In this document: positions 1 through 5,554 of the stretch, piece after piece
Layout: each line of letters begins with the position of its first letter
Position numbering within the stretch: position 1 is the stretch's first letter
NCBI GenBank assembly: GCA_004556985.1
Contig: SFFC01000117.1
Location: 1 to 6,429 of the forward strand
From: Clostridiales bacterium
Lineage (GTDB): Bacteria > Bacillota > Clostridia > Christensenellales > Aristaeellaceae
Direction: 5' to 3'
DNA: 6,429 bases
Notes under the pieces: model-generated
The model's database searches: none
What the model saw: only the letters and a program-made list of their open reading frames with translations
What the model was told of the DNA's origin: nothing
Made by a program: the position numbers and the translations under genes

Positions 1-2
1 CG

Positions 3-221
3 ATTCCCAAAGAGACACTCAGCCCGTTTGTCACCAGCGGCATCCGTGTCGGCACGCCGGCGGTCACGACGCGCGGCATGAAGGAGGACGAGATGCGCAG
101 GATCGCGCAGTGGATCGCGCGCGTCGTCCGCGAGGGTGAGGCTGCGCTTCCGCAGGTCAAGGAAGAGGTGCTCTCTCTCTGCGCGAAATACCCACTTTAT
201 GCAGACTGCGTCAACGAATAA
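3..221 (+). CDS. glyA: serine hydroxymethyltransferase, C-terminal fragment (5' end outside window)
   Basis: These are the last 72 codons of a gene that begins before the window. The reading frame opens at base 3 and ends with TAA at 219-221. The peptide carries the typical GlyA C-terminal block SPFVTSGIRVGTPAVTTRG, followed by an amphipathic helix and a tail, VLSLCAKYPLY, that closely resembles the E. coli GlyA ending as I remember it. GlyA is a cytosolic PLP enzyme that interconverts serine plus tetrahydrofolate with glycine plus 5,10-methylene-tetrahydrofolate, feeding one-carbon metabolism. The PLP lysine lies upstream and cannot be seen. The gene is followed directly by an intrinsic terminator, so it appears to end its own transcription unit and is probably not co-transcribed with the desulfurase downstream. 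The family call is firm; only the 5' part is missing. Confidence 0.93.
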   Translation: MPKETLSPFVTSGIRVGTPAVTTRGMKEDEMRRIAQWIARVVREGEAALPQVKEEVLSLCAKYPLYADCVNE

Positions 222-236
222 CCGTATAAGCATACG

Positions 237-269
237 AAAGCGCATCGGATGAGTTCCGACGCGCTTTTT
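237..269 (+). terminator. intrinsic terminator after glyA
   Basis: A stem of AAAGCGC (237-243) pairs with GCGCTTT (261-267), and TCGGA (245-249) pairs with TCCGA (255-259). There is one A/C mismatch (244/260) and a 5-nt loop TGAGT. The 3' arm runs straight into five T residues (265-269). It begins 15 nt after the glyA stop codon, the classic position for Rho-independent termination. Confidence 0.9.
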
Positions 270-307
270 CTCTGTTCTCCCCAGGGCGAACGATGGCAAG
301 TTTGGGA

Positions 308-336
308 TTGACAGCAGGCGGCGCAAAGGGTAAACT
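308..336 (+). promoter_or_regulatory. sigma-A/sigma-70 type promoter for the desulfurase-hflX unit
   Basis: A perfect -35 hexamer TTGACA (308-313) is followed by exactly 17 nt and a -10 hexamer TAAACT (331-336, 4 of 6 consensus positions). The predicted transcript would start near 343 and leave a leader of about 68 nt before the ATG at 411. It is the only good promoter seen between the glyA terminator and the desulfurase, so it probably drives 411-5434. Assignment is by motif and spacing only. Confidence 0.75.
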
Positions 337-354
337 GATATATAGAGGAGTTTT

Positions 355-376
355 GCGCAGCACTGTGCTTTTGCGC
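355..376 (+). other. possible small hairpin in the 5' leader
   Basis: GCGC (355-358) can pair with GCGC (373-376), and AGCA (359-362) with TGCT (366-369), around a 3-nt loop CTG with a TTT bulge (370-372) on the 3' side. TTTTGCGC also occurs twice as a direct repeat, at 351-358 and 369-376. It lies between the predicted transcription start and the SD at 400-406. It matches no riboswitch or T-box I recognise, and a regulatory role is speculative. Confidence 0.3.
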
Positions 377-410
377 GATTTCCTATCATGCGAAGAGGCA
401 AGGAGGAAGC

Positions 411-1491
411 ATGATCAATTTCGATCATGCGGCGACAACGCCGCTGAGGAAAGAGGCTTTTGAAGCCATGCTTCCATATTTTTCGGAGCAGTATGGCAAG
501 ACAGCAGATCGCAGAGGCGATCGGCGCCAATCCCGGCGAGATCTACCTGACCTCGGGCGGTTCCGAGGCGGACAACTGGGCGCTCGTGGGCTGTCTTCGT
601 GCGTCCTCCGGGCGAAAGCGCATCGTGACGACGAAAATTGAGCATCATGCGATTCTGAGCACCTGCACGATGCTCGAGGCGCAGGGCGTGGAGGTCGTTT
701 ATCTGAATGTCGACCGCCAGGGGCGGGTCGACTGCCAAGAGGCCGAGCGGGAAATCAACGCGGATACGCTTTTGGTTTCTGTCATGCTCGCCAACAACGA
801 GGTTGGGACAATCGAGCCTGTGGCCGAGATTGCGGAGATTGCCCATGCAAACGGTGCGCTGATGCATACGGATGCGGTGCAGGCCGTCGGCCATATTCCG
901 GTCGATTTGCATGCGCTGGGGGCTGATCTGCTCTCGATATCGGCACACAAATTCGGCGGGCCCAAGGGCATCGGCGCGCTGGCCGTGCGCAGCGGCGTCA
1001 GGCTGCAGGGCCTGATCCTCGGCGGATCGCAGGAGCGCGGGCTTCGGGCCGGGACGGAGAATACGCCGGGCATCGTCGGCATGGGCGAGGCGCTTCGTCT
1101 GGCCGTTGCGGAAATGGAAGAGACTGCCCGGTATACGCGCGCGCTGCGCGACCATCTGGCGGAGCGTCTGCTTTCCCTTCCAGGCGTCCGTATGAATGGC
1201 GACCGGATCAACAGACTGCCTGGCAACGCGCATTTCTCGATTGAAAACGGGAATCCTTCGCTGCTTCTGGCGAGGCTTGACATGGAAGGCATCGCTGCGT
1301 CGGCCGGGAGCGCCTGCACCTCCGGCATCACGGAGCGCTCGCATGTGCTGCGGGCGATGTTTTCCGACGAAACGGAAAGCGGCTGGGCAGATCTTCGCCT
1401 GACGCTTGGGGCAGACAATACATCGGAGGAAATCGACAGCGCCTGCGCAGCGCTGCAGCGGATTCTGGGCGCATCAAAGGAGTCAACATGA
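411..1491 (+). pseudogene. NifS/IscS-type cysteine desulfurase, broken by internal deletion and frameshift
   Basis: The ATG at 411 follows the SD AAGGAGG (400-406). The first 29 codons (411-497) give the family start, with FDHAATTPL and then LPYFSEQYG. The frame then shifts. The rest continues from ARQQIAEAIGA (codon GCA at 496) in another frame to the TGA at 1489-1491. Family members carry about 18 residues (NPSS...GR.AR...) between these two blocks, so about 56 nt appear lost; the frame change requires a loss of 3n+2 nt, which 56 satisfies. Downstream everything is intact: EHHAIL with the PLP-stacking His, TDAVQAVG, the PLP lysine in SAHKFGGPKG (Lys codon 949-951), and the catalytic cysteine in SAGSACTSG (Cys codon 1315-1317). 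The intact enzyme would take sulfur from L-cysteine as an enzyme persulfide for Fe-S clusters or tRNA thiolation. An ATG at 460 could start a 343-aa truncated product, but this would lack the N-terminal segment. The absence of further decay suggests a recent mutation or an assembly error. Confidence 0.88.
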
Positions 1492-3263
1492 TCTATGGCA
1501 ATAAGGAGGGCATACGCGATTCCCTGCTTGCGCAGATGGAAAAGCTGTATGACCTCGAGCTGGGCGGCGAGGTCTTTGCGCCGGTCGAGCTGCTGGAGCA
1601 GATGGCCGCGTTTACCGCTGCCATCAACCGGGAAATCAGCATATACATTTCGCGCAGCGGCGCGATTCTGGATATCACCATCGGCCAGCTCGGCAGCGTC
1701 GAGCTCAAGGACATGCGCCTGCGCCGCAATGCGCGGCGGCTGAGCATGGTGCGCTGCATTCACACGCATCCGGGCGGAAATCCGCAGCTTTCGGATGTGG
1801 ACATCAGCTCACTGCGCTCCATGCGCTTTGACGCGATGGCGGCTGTCGGCGTAGCGGAGAACGGACGTCCGACCGGCATGCAGGCGGCGTTTCTGAGCGA
1901 ATATGTCAACGGAACCAATCAGGTCGTGCTGACGGACATCCTGCCGATGAAGCGGATTCCGCAGCGCACGCTGATGGAGGCTATTGAGCGGGCTGACAGC
2001 GAGGTGCTGAGGGGCGCGCCGAACCAGACACAGGAGCAGCAGGAGCGCGCCTATCTCGTCGGGCTGGACAGCGAGCGCTCGCTTGAGGAGCTGGCGAGGC
2101 TGGCGGATACGGCGGGCGCCGTGGTCGTCGGGCAGATGCTCCAAAGGAAAGCGAAGCCCGATACGGCGACGTATATCGGCAGCGGCAAGGCCGAGGAGCT
2201 TTCCCTCGATTGCCAGGCCCGTGAGGCGGATCTGGTGATCTTTGACGACGAGCTCTCCGGCGTGCAGACGCGCAACCTCGAGGAAATCCTCCGCGGGGTC
2301 AAGGTGCTCGACAGAACGGCCCTGATCCTGGACATTTTCGCGCAGCGTGCGCAGTCGCGCGAGGGCAGGCTGCAGGTCGAGCTCGCGCAGATGGCCTATC
2401 AGCTCCCGAGGCTGACGGGGCACGGCGTGTCCATGTCCCGCTTGGGCGGCGGTATCGGCACGAGAGGACCGGGCGAGACGCGCCTGGAGATGGACAGACG
2501 GCGCATCCGCCGGCGCATGAGCGATCTAAGGCAGGATATCGAAGCGCTGGGCAGCCAGCGTGAGCTGCGCCGCCTGCGTCGGGAGAAGAACAAGGTGCCC
2601 GTTGTGGCGCTGGTCGGCTATACCAACGCGGGAAAATCGACGCTGCTCAACGCGCTCAGCGGCGCAGGCGTGCTGGCTGAGGACAAGCTGTTTGCGACGC
2701 TGGATCCCATTGTGCGCACGGTCAGGTTCCCGGCGGGGGGAGAATTCCTCCTGGTCGATACGGTTGGCTTCATCAGCAAGCTGCCCCACGCGCTCGTTGA
2801 TGCATTTCGCTCGACGCTTGAAGAGGCGTTGCTGGCGGATATTCTGCTGATCGTCTCCGACGGCGCTTCGGAAGAGATGGAGCATCAGCACGACGTCGTG
2901 CTCGAGGTGCTCTCTTCGCTTGGCGCGGCGGACAAACCGAAAATCGACGTCATCAACAAGGTCGATCTGCTGGAAAGACCGCCGCAATGGCCCGGCGCCA
3001 TCCCCATCAGCGCGAAGACCGGCGAGGGCATGGATGCGCTGCTCGGGGAGATCAAGCGCATGCTGCGCGGCGTACAGCGGCCGCTGAGGGTCGAGATTCC
3101 CTACGCGCAGGGCAGTTTGGTGGCGATGCTGCATGAAAACGCCAGCGTCCTTCGCGAGGAATACACCGACAGCGGCATCTGCGTGGAGGTCATGACGGAC
3201 GAAGAGACAGCCGGACGCCTCTGCGCCAGGCTCGGCGCGCAGGCGCTGACCTGGCTCAACTGA
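1488..3263 (+). CDS. hflX: GTPase HflX with N-terminal JAMM/RadC-like domain
   Basis: The start ATG (1488) overlaps the desulfurase stop as ATGA, with SD AAAGGAG at 1476-1482, so the two are translationally coupled. The 591-aa product is about 170-190 residues longer than E. coli-type HflX. Residues 1 to about 155 contain a JAMM-like metal site: Glu49 (NREISIYI), then HTHPGGNPQLSDVD at 92-105 with His92, His94, Ser102 and Asp105. The HflX part follows: N-terminal domain about 187-365 (YIGSGKAEEL 229-238, FDDELSGVQ 252-260, RLGGGIGTRGPGETRLE 318-334), then the G domain with P-loop GYTNAGKST 377-385, switch I TLDP 404-407, DTVGF 424-428, NKVD 490-493 and SAK 508-510, and a short C-terminal domain. 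HflX binds the 50S subunit and splits stalled or hibernating ribosomes using GTP. All GTPase motifs look intact. The HflX call is firm; metal binding or peptidase activity of the N-terminal domain is inferred from the motif alone. Confidence 0.95.
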   Translation: MIYGNKEGIRDSLLAQMEKLYDLELGGEVFAPVELLEQMAAFTAAINREISIYISRSGAILDITIGQLGSVELKDMRLRRNARRLSMVRCIHTHPGGNPQLSDVDISSLRSMRFDAMAAVGVAENGRPTGMQAAFLSEYVNGTNQVVLTDILPMKRIPQRTLMEAIERADSEVLRGAPNQTQEQQERAYLVGLDSERSLEELARLADTAGAVVVGQMLQRKAKPDTATYIGSGKAEELSLDCQAREADLVIFDDELSGVQTRNLEEILRGVKVLDRTALILDIFAQRAQSREGRLQVELAQMAYQLPRLTGHGVSMSRLGGGIGTRGPGETRLEMDRRRIRRRMSDLRQDIEALGSQRELRRLRREKNKVPVVALVGYTNAGKSTLLNALSGAGVLAEDKLFATLDPIVRTVRFPAGGEFLLVDTVGFISKLPHALVDAFRSTLEEALLADILLIVSDGASEEMEHQHDVVLEVLSSLGAADKPKIDVINKVDLLERPPQWPGAIPISAKTGEGMDALLGEIKRMLRGVQRPLRVEIPYAQGSLVAMLHENASVLREEYTDSGICVEVMTDEETAGRLCARLGAQALTWLN

Positions 3264-3290
3264 ACGGACGAAGAGAGGAACAGAAAAACC

Positions 3291-4043
3291 ATGATATCCA
3301 TTCGGACGCTTGCTGCGCTGGCGGTCGGCGCGGCGATGATGTTTGACGCATGGGGGTATGTGATGCCGCATCAGGATCCGACGGACGTGCTCATCCTTGT
3401 CAACAAGACCAACCGGGCGCCTGCCGTGCCGATGACGCTGGTGAAGCCCGACGTCACGCCGACTGAGGAAGCGCTGGGCGAGAACATCTACATGCGGCCG
3501 GAGGCAGCCTCGGCGCTTGAGGCGCTGTTTGACGGCGCGGCGCAGGAGGGCATCACGCTCTACGCGACGAGCGGTTATCGCAGCTATTCCACGCAGAAGG
3601 CGATCTTTGACCGTAAGCTCGAGAAGATGACCGAGGCGCAGGCCAACAAGAGCGTCGCCAAGCCGGGCTATTCTGAGCATCAGACGGGGCTGGCGATGGA
3701 CGTCGAGGGCGAGACGACCAAGGGAACGGGACTGACCGCCGCCTTTGGAGATTCGCCGGAGGGCATCTGGCTCGCGGAAAACTGCACCGATTACGGGTTC
3801 ATCATCCGCTATCCGGAAGGTAAGAGCAGCATCACGGGCTACGTCTACGAGCCGTGGCACATCCGGTATGTCGGCGTCGAAGCCGCCAAGGAGATCCGGG
3901 AGCTGGATGTGACGTTTGAGGAATACATCCTCCTGATCCGCCGGGACCGCATCGAGGCGCTTGAGGCGGCGCAGGATGAGGCGGGACAGGCGGCAGATGG
4001 GGAAAACGGGGAAGGAGCACAGACCGATGAACTGGAGGGTTAA
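3291..4043 (+). CDS. VanY-type D-alanyl-D-alanine carboxypeptidase (peptidase M15B), copy 1
   Basis: This 250-aa product begins 27 nt after hflX with a purine-rich SD (GAGAGGAA, 3273-3280). Residues 4-18 form a short hydrophobic segment after Arg5, a signal peptide or membrane anchor; no clean AxA cleavage site is obvious. The M15B domain covers about 65-200: SGYRSYSTQ at 94-102, the zinc motif SEHQTGLAMD at 128-137 (His130, Asp137), and EPWHIRYVG at 187-195 (catalytic Glu187, zinc His190). In this family these residues bind one Zn2+ and cleave the terminal D-Ala (or D-Ala-D-Ala type ends) from peptidoglycan stem peptides outside the membrane. The C-terminal tail, about 222-250, is Ala/Glu/Gly-rich, acidic and probably disordered. 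Its coding sequence holds the SD and start of the next gene. There is no VanR/VanS or VanHAX context, so housekeeping wall remodelling is more likely than glycopeptide resistance. Confidence 0.9.
   Translation: MISIRTLAALAVGAAMMFDAWGYVMPHQDPTDVLILVNKTNRAPAVPMTLVKPDVTPTEEALGENIYMRPEAASALEALFDGAAQEGITLYATSGYRSYSTQKAIFDRKLEKMTEAQANKSVAKPGYSEHQTGLAMDVEGETTKGTGLTAAFGDSPEGIWLAENCTDYGFIIRYPEGKSSITGYVYEPWHIRYVGVEAAKEIRELDVTFEEYILLIRRDRIEALEAAQDEAGQAADGENGEGAQTDELEG
4012..4029 (+). promoter_or_regulatory. RBS and start that set the N-terminus of the second carboxypeptidase
   Basis: AAGGAG (4012-4017) lies 9 nt before ATG 4027-4029, inside the 3' end of the preceding carboxypeptidase gene. This start puts a proper signal peptide at the N-terminus. 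The open frame extends upstream to a TTG at 3961, but that would add 22 Arg-rich residues ahead of the signal sequence and has no comparable SD. Confidence 0.8.
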
Positions 4044-4800
4044 GGCCACATGGGTGGCCGTTATGCTGATGGCGCTGTGCGCCTCCGGGCTGGCCGAGGA
4101 GATGCTCGACCTTTCCGCGCTGGACGATCTGGAGGAGGCGCAGACGCTGGAGGAGCCGTTGGCGCAGAAGGAATGGACCTATCCCATCCCATACGAGCTG
4201 CTCAAGGCGAGCGATTACCTCGTTCTGGTCAACCGCGACAACCTGCTTGGAGAGAACGACATCCCGGAGGATCTGGTCGACGATCTGACCTGCCGCAAAA
4301 TCAGCTATGATCCGATCCGGCTGCGGGAGACGGCGGCCAACGCGCTCCAGGTGATGTTTGATGCGGCACAGGAGGAGGGCATCTACCTCTACGCGCATTC
4401 CGGCTACAGGAGCTATCAGACGCAGAATACGATGTATTACAACCGGCTCAAGAGCAACAACGGTGTCGACGACGGCGTCGTGCAGTACCCCGGCGCGTCG
4501 GAGCATCAGTCCGGCCTGGCGATCGACATCATCAACAAGGCCGGTATCGGCAAGAAGTTTACCAGCGCCTTTGGCACGACCAAGGAAGGGCTCTGGGTGG
4601 CCGACCACTGCTGGGATTACGGATTTATCATCCGCTATCAGCCGGACAAGGAGAACCTGACGGGGATTACCGCCGAGCCGTGGCATCTTCGCTATGTCGG
4701 CGTGCAGGTGGCCCAGTATATGCGCAGCGAAAACCTTTGCCTCGAGGAGTTTACAGCACAGTGGAAGGAGGCCGCGGCTGCGTACGAAGCCGCGGAATAA
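4027..4800 (+). CDS. VanY-type D-alanyl-D-alanine carboxypeptidase (peptidase M15B), copy 2
   Basis: This 257-aa product starts within the previous gene (17-nt overlap), implying translational coupling. Its N-terminus is a convincing signal peptide: basic MNWRVK, hydrophobic core about 8-18, and a likely signal peptidase I site after SGLA (residue 23). An acidic linker, about 24-60, precedes the M15B domain at about 95-232: SGYRSYQTQ at 125-133, SEHQSGLAID at 158-167 (His160, Asp167) and EPWHLRYVG at 217-225 (Glu217, His220). All expected zinc and catalytic residues are present. It is clearly homologous to copy 1 along the whole domain, including matching LVN, GFIIRY and RYVGV blocks, but the two have diverged substantially, so this is an old tandem duplication. 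The predicted role is trimming D-Ala from wall peptides outside the membrane. The differing loop between the two motif blocks (about 140-157) may reflect a different substrate preference, which is inference. Confidence 0.9.
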   Translation: MNWRVKATWVAVMLMALCASGLAEEMLDLSALDDLEEAQTLEEPLAQKEWTYPIPYELLKASDYLVLVNRDNLLGENDIPEDLVDDLTCRKISYDPIRLRETAANALQVMFDAAQEEGIYLYAHSGYRSYQTQNTMYYNRLKSNNGVDDGVVQYPGASEHQSGLAIDIINKAGIGKKFTSAFGTTKEGLWVADHCWDYGFIIRYQPDKENLTGITAEPWHLRYVGVQVAQYMRSENLCLEEFTAQWKEAAAAYEAAE

Positions 4801-4804
4801 GGAT
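4765..4804 (+). promoter_or_regulatory. SD plus perfect hairpin upstream of the cyclase start
   Basis: A strong SD AAGGAGG (4765-4771) is followed at once by an 8-bp perfect stem, CCGCGGCT (4772-4779) with AGCCGCGG (4788-4795), around an 8-nt loop. Nine nt later comes ATG 4805. Linear SD-to-ATG spacing is 33 nt, too long; with the hairpin folded it is 9 nt. The only other SD-like stretch, TAAGGA (4798-4803), is 1 nt from the ATG, too close. The element lies inside the end of the upstream gene, which encodes Ala-rich residues there, so part of the symmetry may be coincidental. Confidence 0.5.
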
Positions 4805-5434
4805 ATGAGCAAAATCATCGACATTTCAAAACGGATCTGCCCTGAGATGACCGTCTATCCGGGCGATCCCCGCTATCAGACGAGAACCGTCTGCGGCTTC
4901 AAGCTCGGCGACATGTGCGAGGTCAGCGAGCTGACGATGGGCAGCCATTGCGGCACACATATCGACGCGCCGCTGCACATGATCCCGGACGGCGCTGGGA
5001 TCGACGCCATGCCGCTTGACTGCTTCTACGGCCCCTGCCGTGTGCTGACCATTAACGCGGCGGTGATCAGCGAGAAGATGCTCGCGGACATGAACATCGA
5101 ACCGGGCGATCGCATTCTGCTGCGCACGGATCCGGCAGGCAAATACGCGCGCAGCAACCGCTTCAACCCGACCGTGCTCAGCATGCGCGCGGCGCAGTAC
5201 CTCGCGGAGCTTCATGTCAAGCTCGTGGGCATTGATGCGCCGACGGTAGAAAACATGGAGCTCTGCGACGGAGAGATTCATCGCGCGCTGCTGAGCGCTG
5301 GCGTCGCGGTGCTTGAAGGCCTCTGCCTGAAGGAGGCTGTCAAGGAGCGTTACGTGCTCAGCGCGCTGCCGCTCAACCTGATCGGTGAAAACGGAGCTCC
5401 CTGCCGCGCTGTGCTCATCGAAGAGGAAGAGTGA
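4805..5434 (+). CDS. cyclase family protein / kynurenine formamidase-like metal-dependent hydrolase
   Basis: This 209-aa product starts 4 nt after the preceding stop codon. It matches the cyclase/KynB family in length and layout: an opening block with LS-like DISKRICPEM, the YPGDP turn at 18-22, then the metal motif GSHCGTHIDAPLH at 46-58 (pattern HxxxHxDxxxH: His48, His52, Asp54, His58). VGIDAPTVEN follows at 141-150, then His159 and Glu171 (HRALL...VLEGL), which complete the metal set known in bacterial kynurenine formamidases. Such enzymes hydrolyse N-formylkynurenine, but many relatives act on other amides or cyclic substrates. No other kynurenine-pathway gene is visible here, so the substrate is unknown and I give no symbol. 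It is cytosolic, with no signal peptide. The open frame continues upstream to 4694 inside the previous gene, but the family N-terminus (IIDIS) begins at 4805. The end is Glu-rich (IEEEE). Confidence 0.88.
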   Translation: MSKIIDISKRICPEMTVYPGDPRYQTRTVCGFKLGDMCEVSELTMGSHCGTHIDAPLHMIPDGAGIDAMPLDCFYGPCRVLTINAAVISEKMLADMNIEPGDRILLRTDPAGKYARSNRFNPTVLSMRAAQYLAELHVKLVGIDAPTVENMELCDGEIHRALLSAGVAVLEGLCLKEAVKERYVLSALPLNLIGENGAPCRAVLIEEEE

Positions 5435-5554
5435 TCTACCCCGGATGCGTCGCAGAGGTTATCAAATTCGCAAACCGGATTGTTATTGTGTAGTCTTCGT
5501 GGTATAATCAGGATAACCACATTATGAACGAACGATGAGGGAGGAGCGTTTCCA
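5435..5554 (+). promoter_or_regulatory. intergenic region with extended -10 promoter for galE
   Basis: The -10 hexamer is a perfect TATAAT (5503-5508) preceded by TGG, giving an extended -10. At exactly 17 nt upstream is TTGTTA (5480-5485, 4 of 6 to TTGACA). Transcription should start near 5515, leaving a leader of about 40 nt. GGTTATC (5457-5463) and GATAACC (5512-5518) form a 7-bp inverted repeat flanking the promoter, which may be chance. No stem with a T-run follows the cyclase stop, so upstream transcripts could read through into galE. Confidence 0.8.

Noticed and set aside
388..414. Eight-codon upstream reading frame (MRRGKEEA) ending in ATGA over the desulfurase start
   Set aside because: No SD precedes it, and it shows no run of regulatory codons such as repeated Cys or Trp, so a leader-peptide role has no support.
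460..1491. A complete, functional 343-aa desulfurase starting at ATG 460
   Set aside because: Its first 12 residues are an out-of-frame reading of the true N-terminal block, and it would lack the conserved ATTP segment and the following NPSS region. The upstream frame with the proper SD encodes the real N-terminus, so a broken gene is the better reading.
415..1769. Overlapping - strand open frames of 309 and 356 codons opposite the desulfurase and hflX start
   Set aside because: They are shadows of the + strand genes; the products are low-complexity, basic and lack motifs, with no promoter or SD of their own seen.
2526..4049. 507-codon open frame on the - strand opposite hflX and the first carboxypeptidase
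   Set aside because: It lies antisense to two genes with clear family motifs. Its product is Arg/His/Leu-rich with no recognisable domain, as expected from the complement of GC-rich coding sequence.
4081..4101. Possible lipoprotein signal (Cys18) in the second carboxypeptidase
   Set aside because: The residue before Cys18 is Leu, not Gly, Ala or Ser, so the lipobox fails; a signal peptidase I site after SGLA fits better.
4694..4804. Upstream extension of the cyclase frame to 4694
   Set aside because: It would overlap the carboxypeptidase by over 100 nt and add an Arg-rich, non-homologous stretch before the family N-terminus. No start codon near the SD at 4765-4771 is in this frame.
3832..4824. 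330-codon - strand open frame opposite the second carboxypeptidase
   Set aside because: It is antisense to a well-supported M15B gene, and its product shows no family features.
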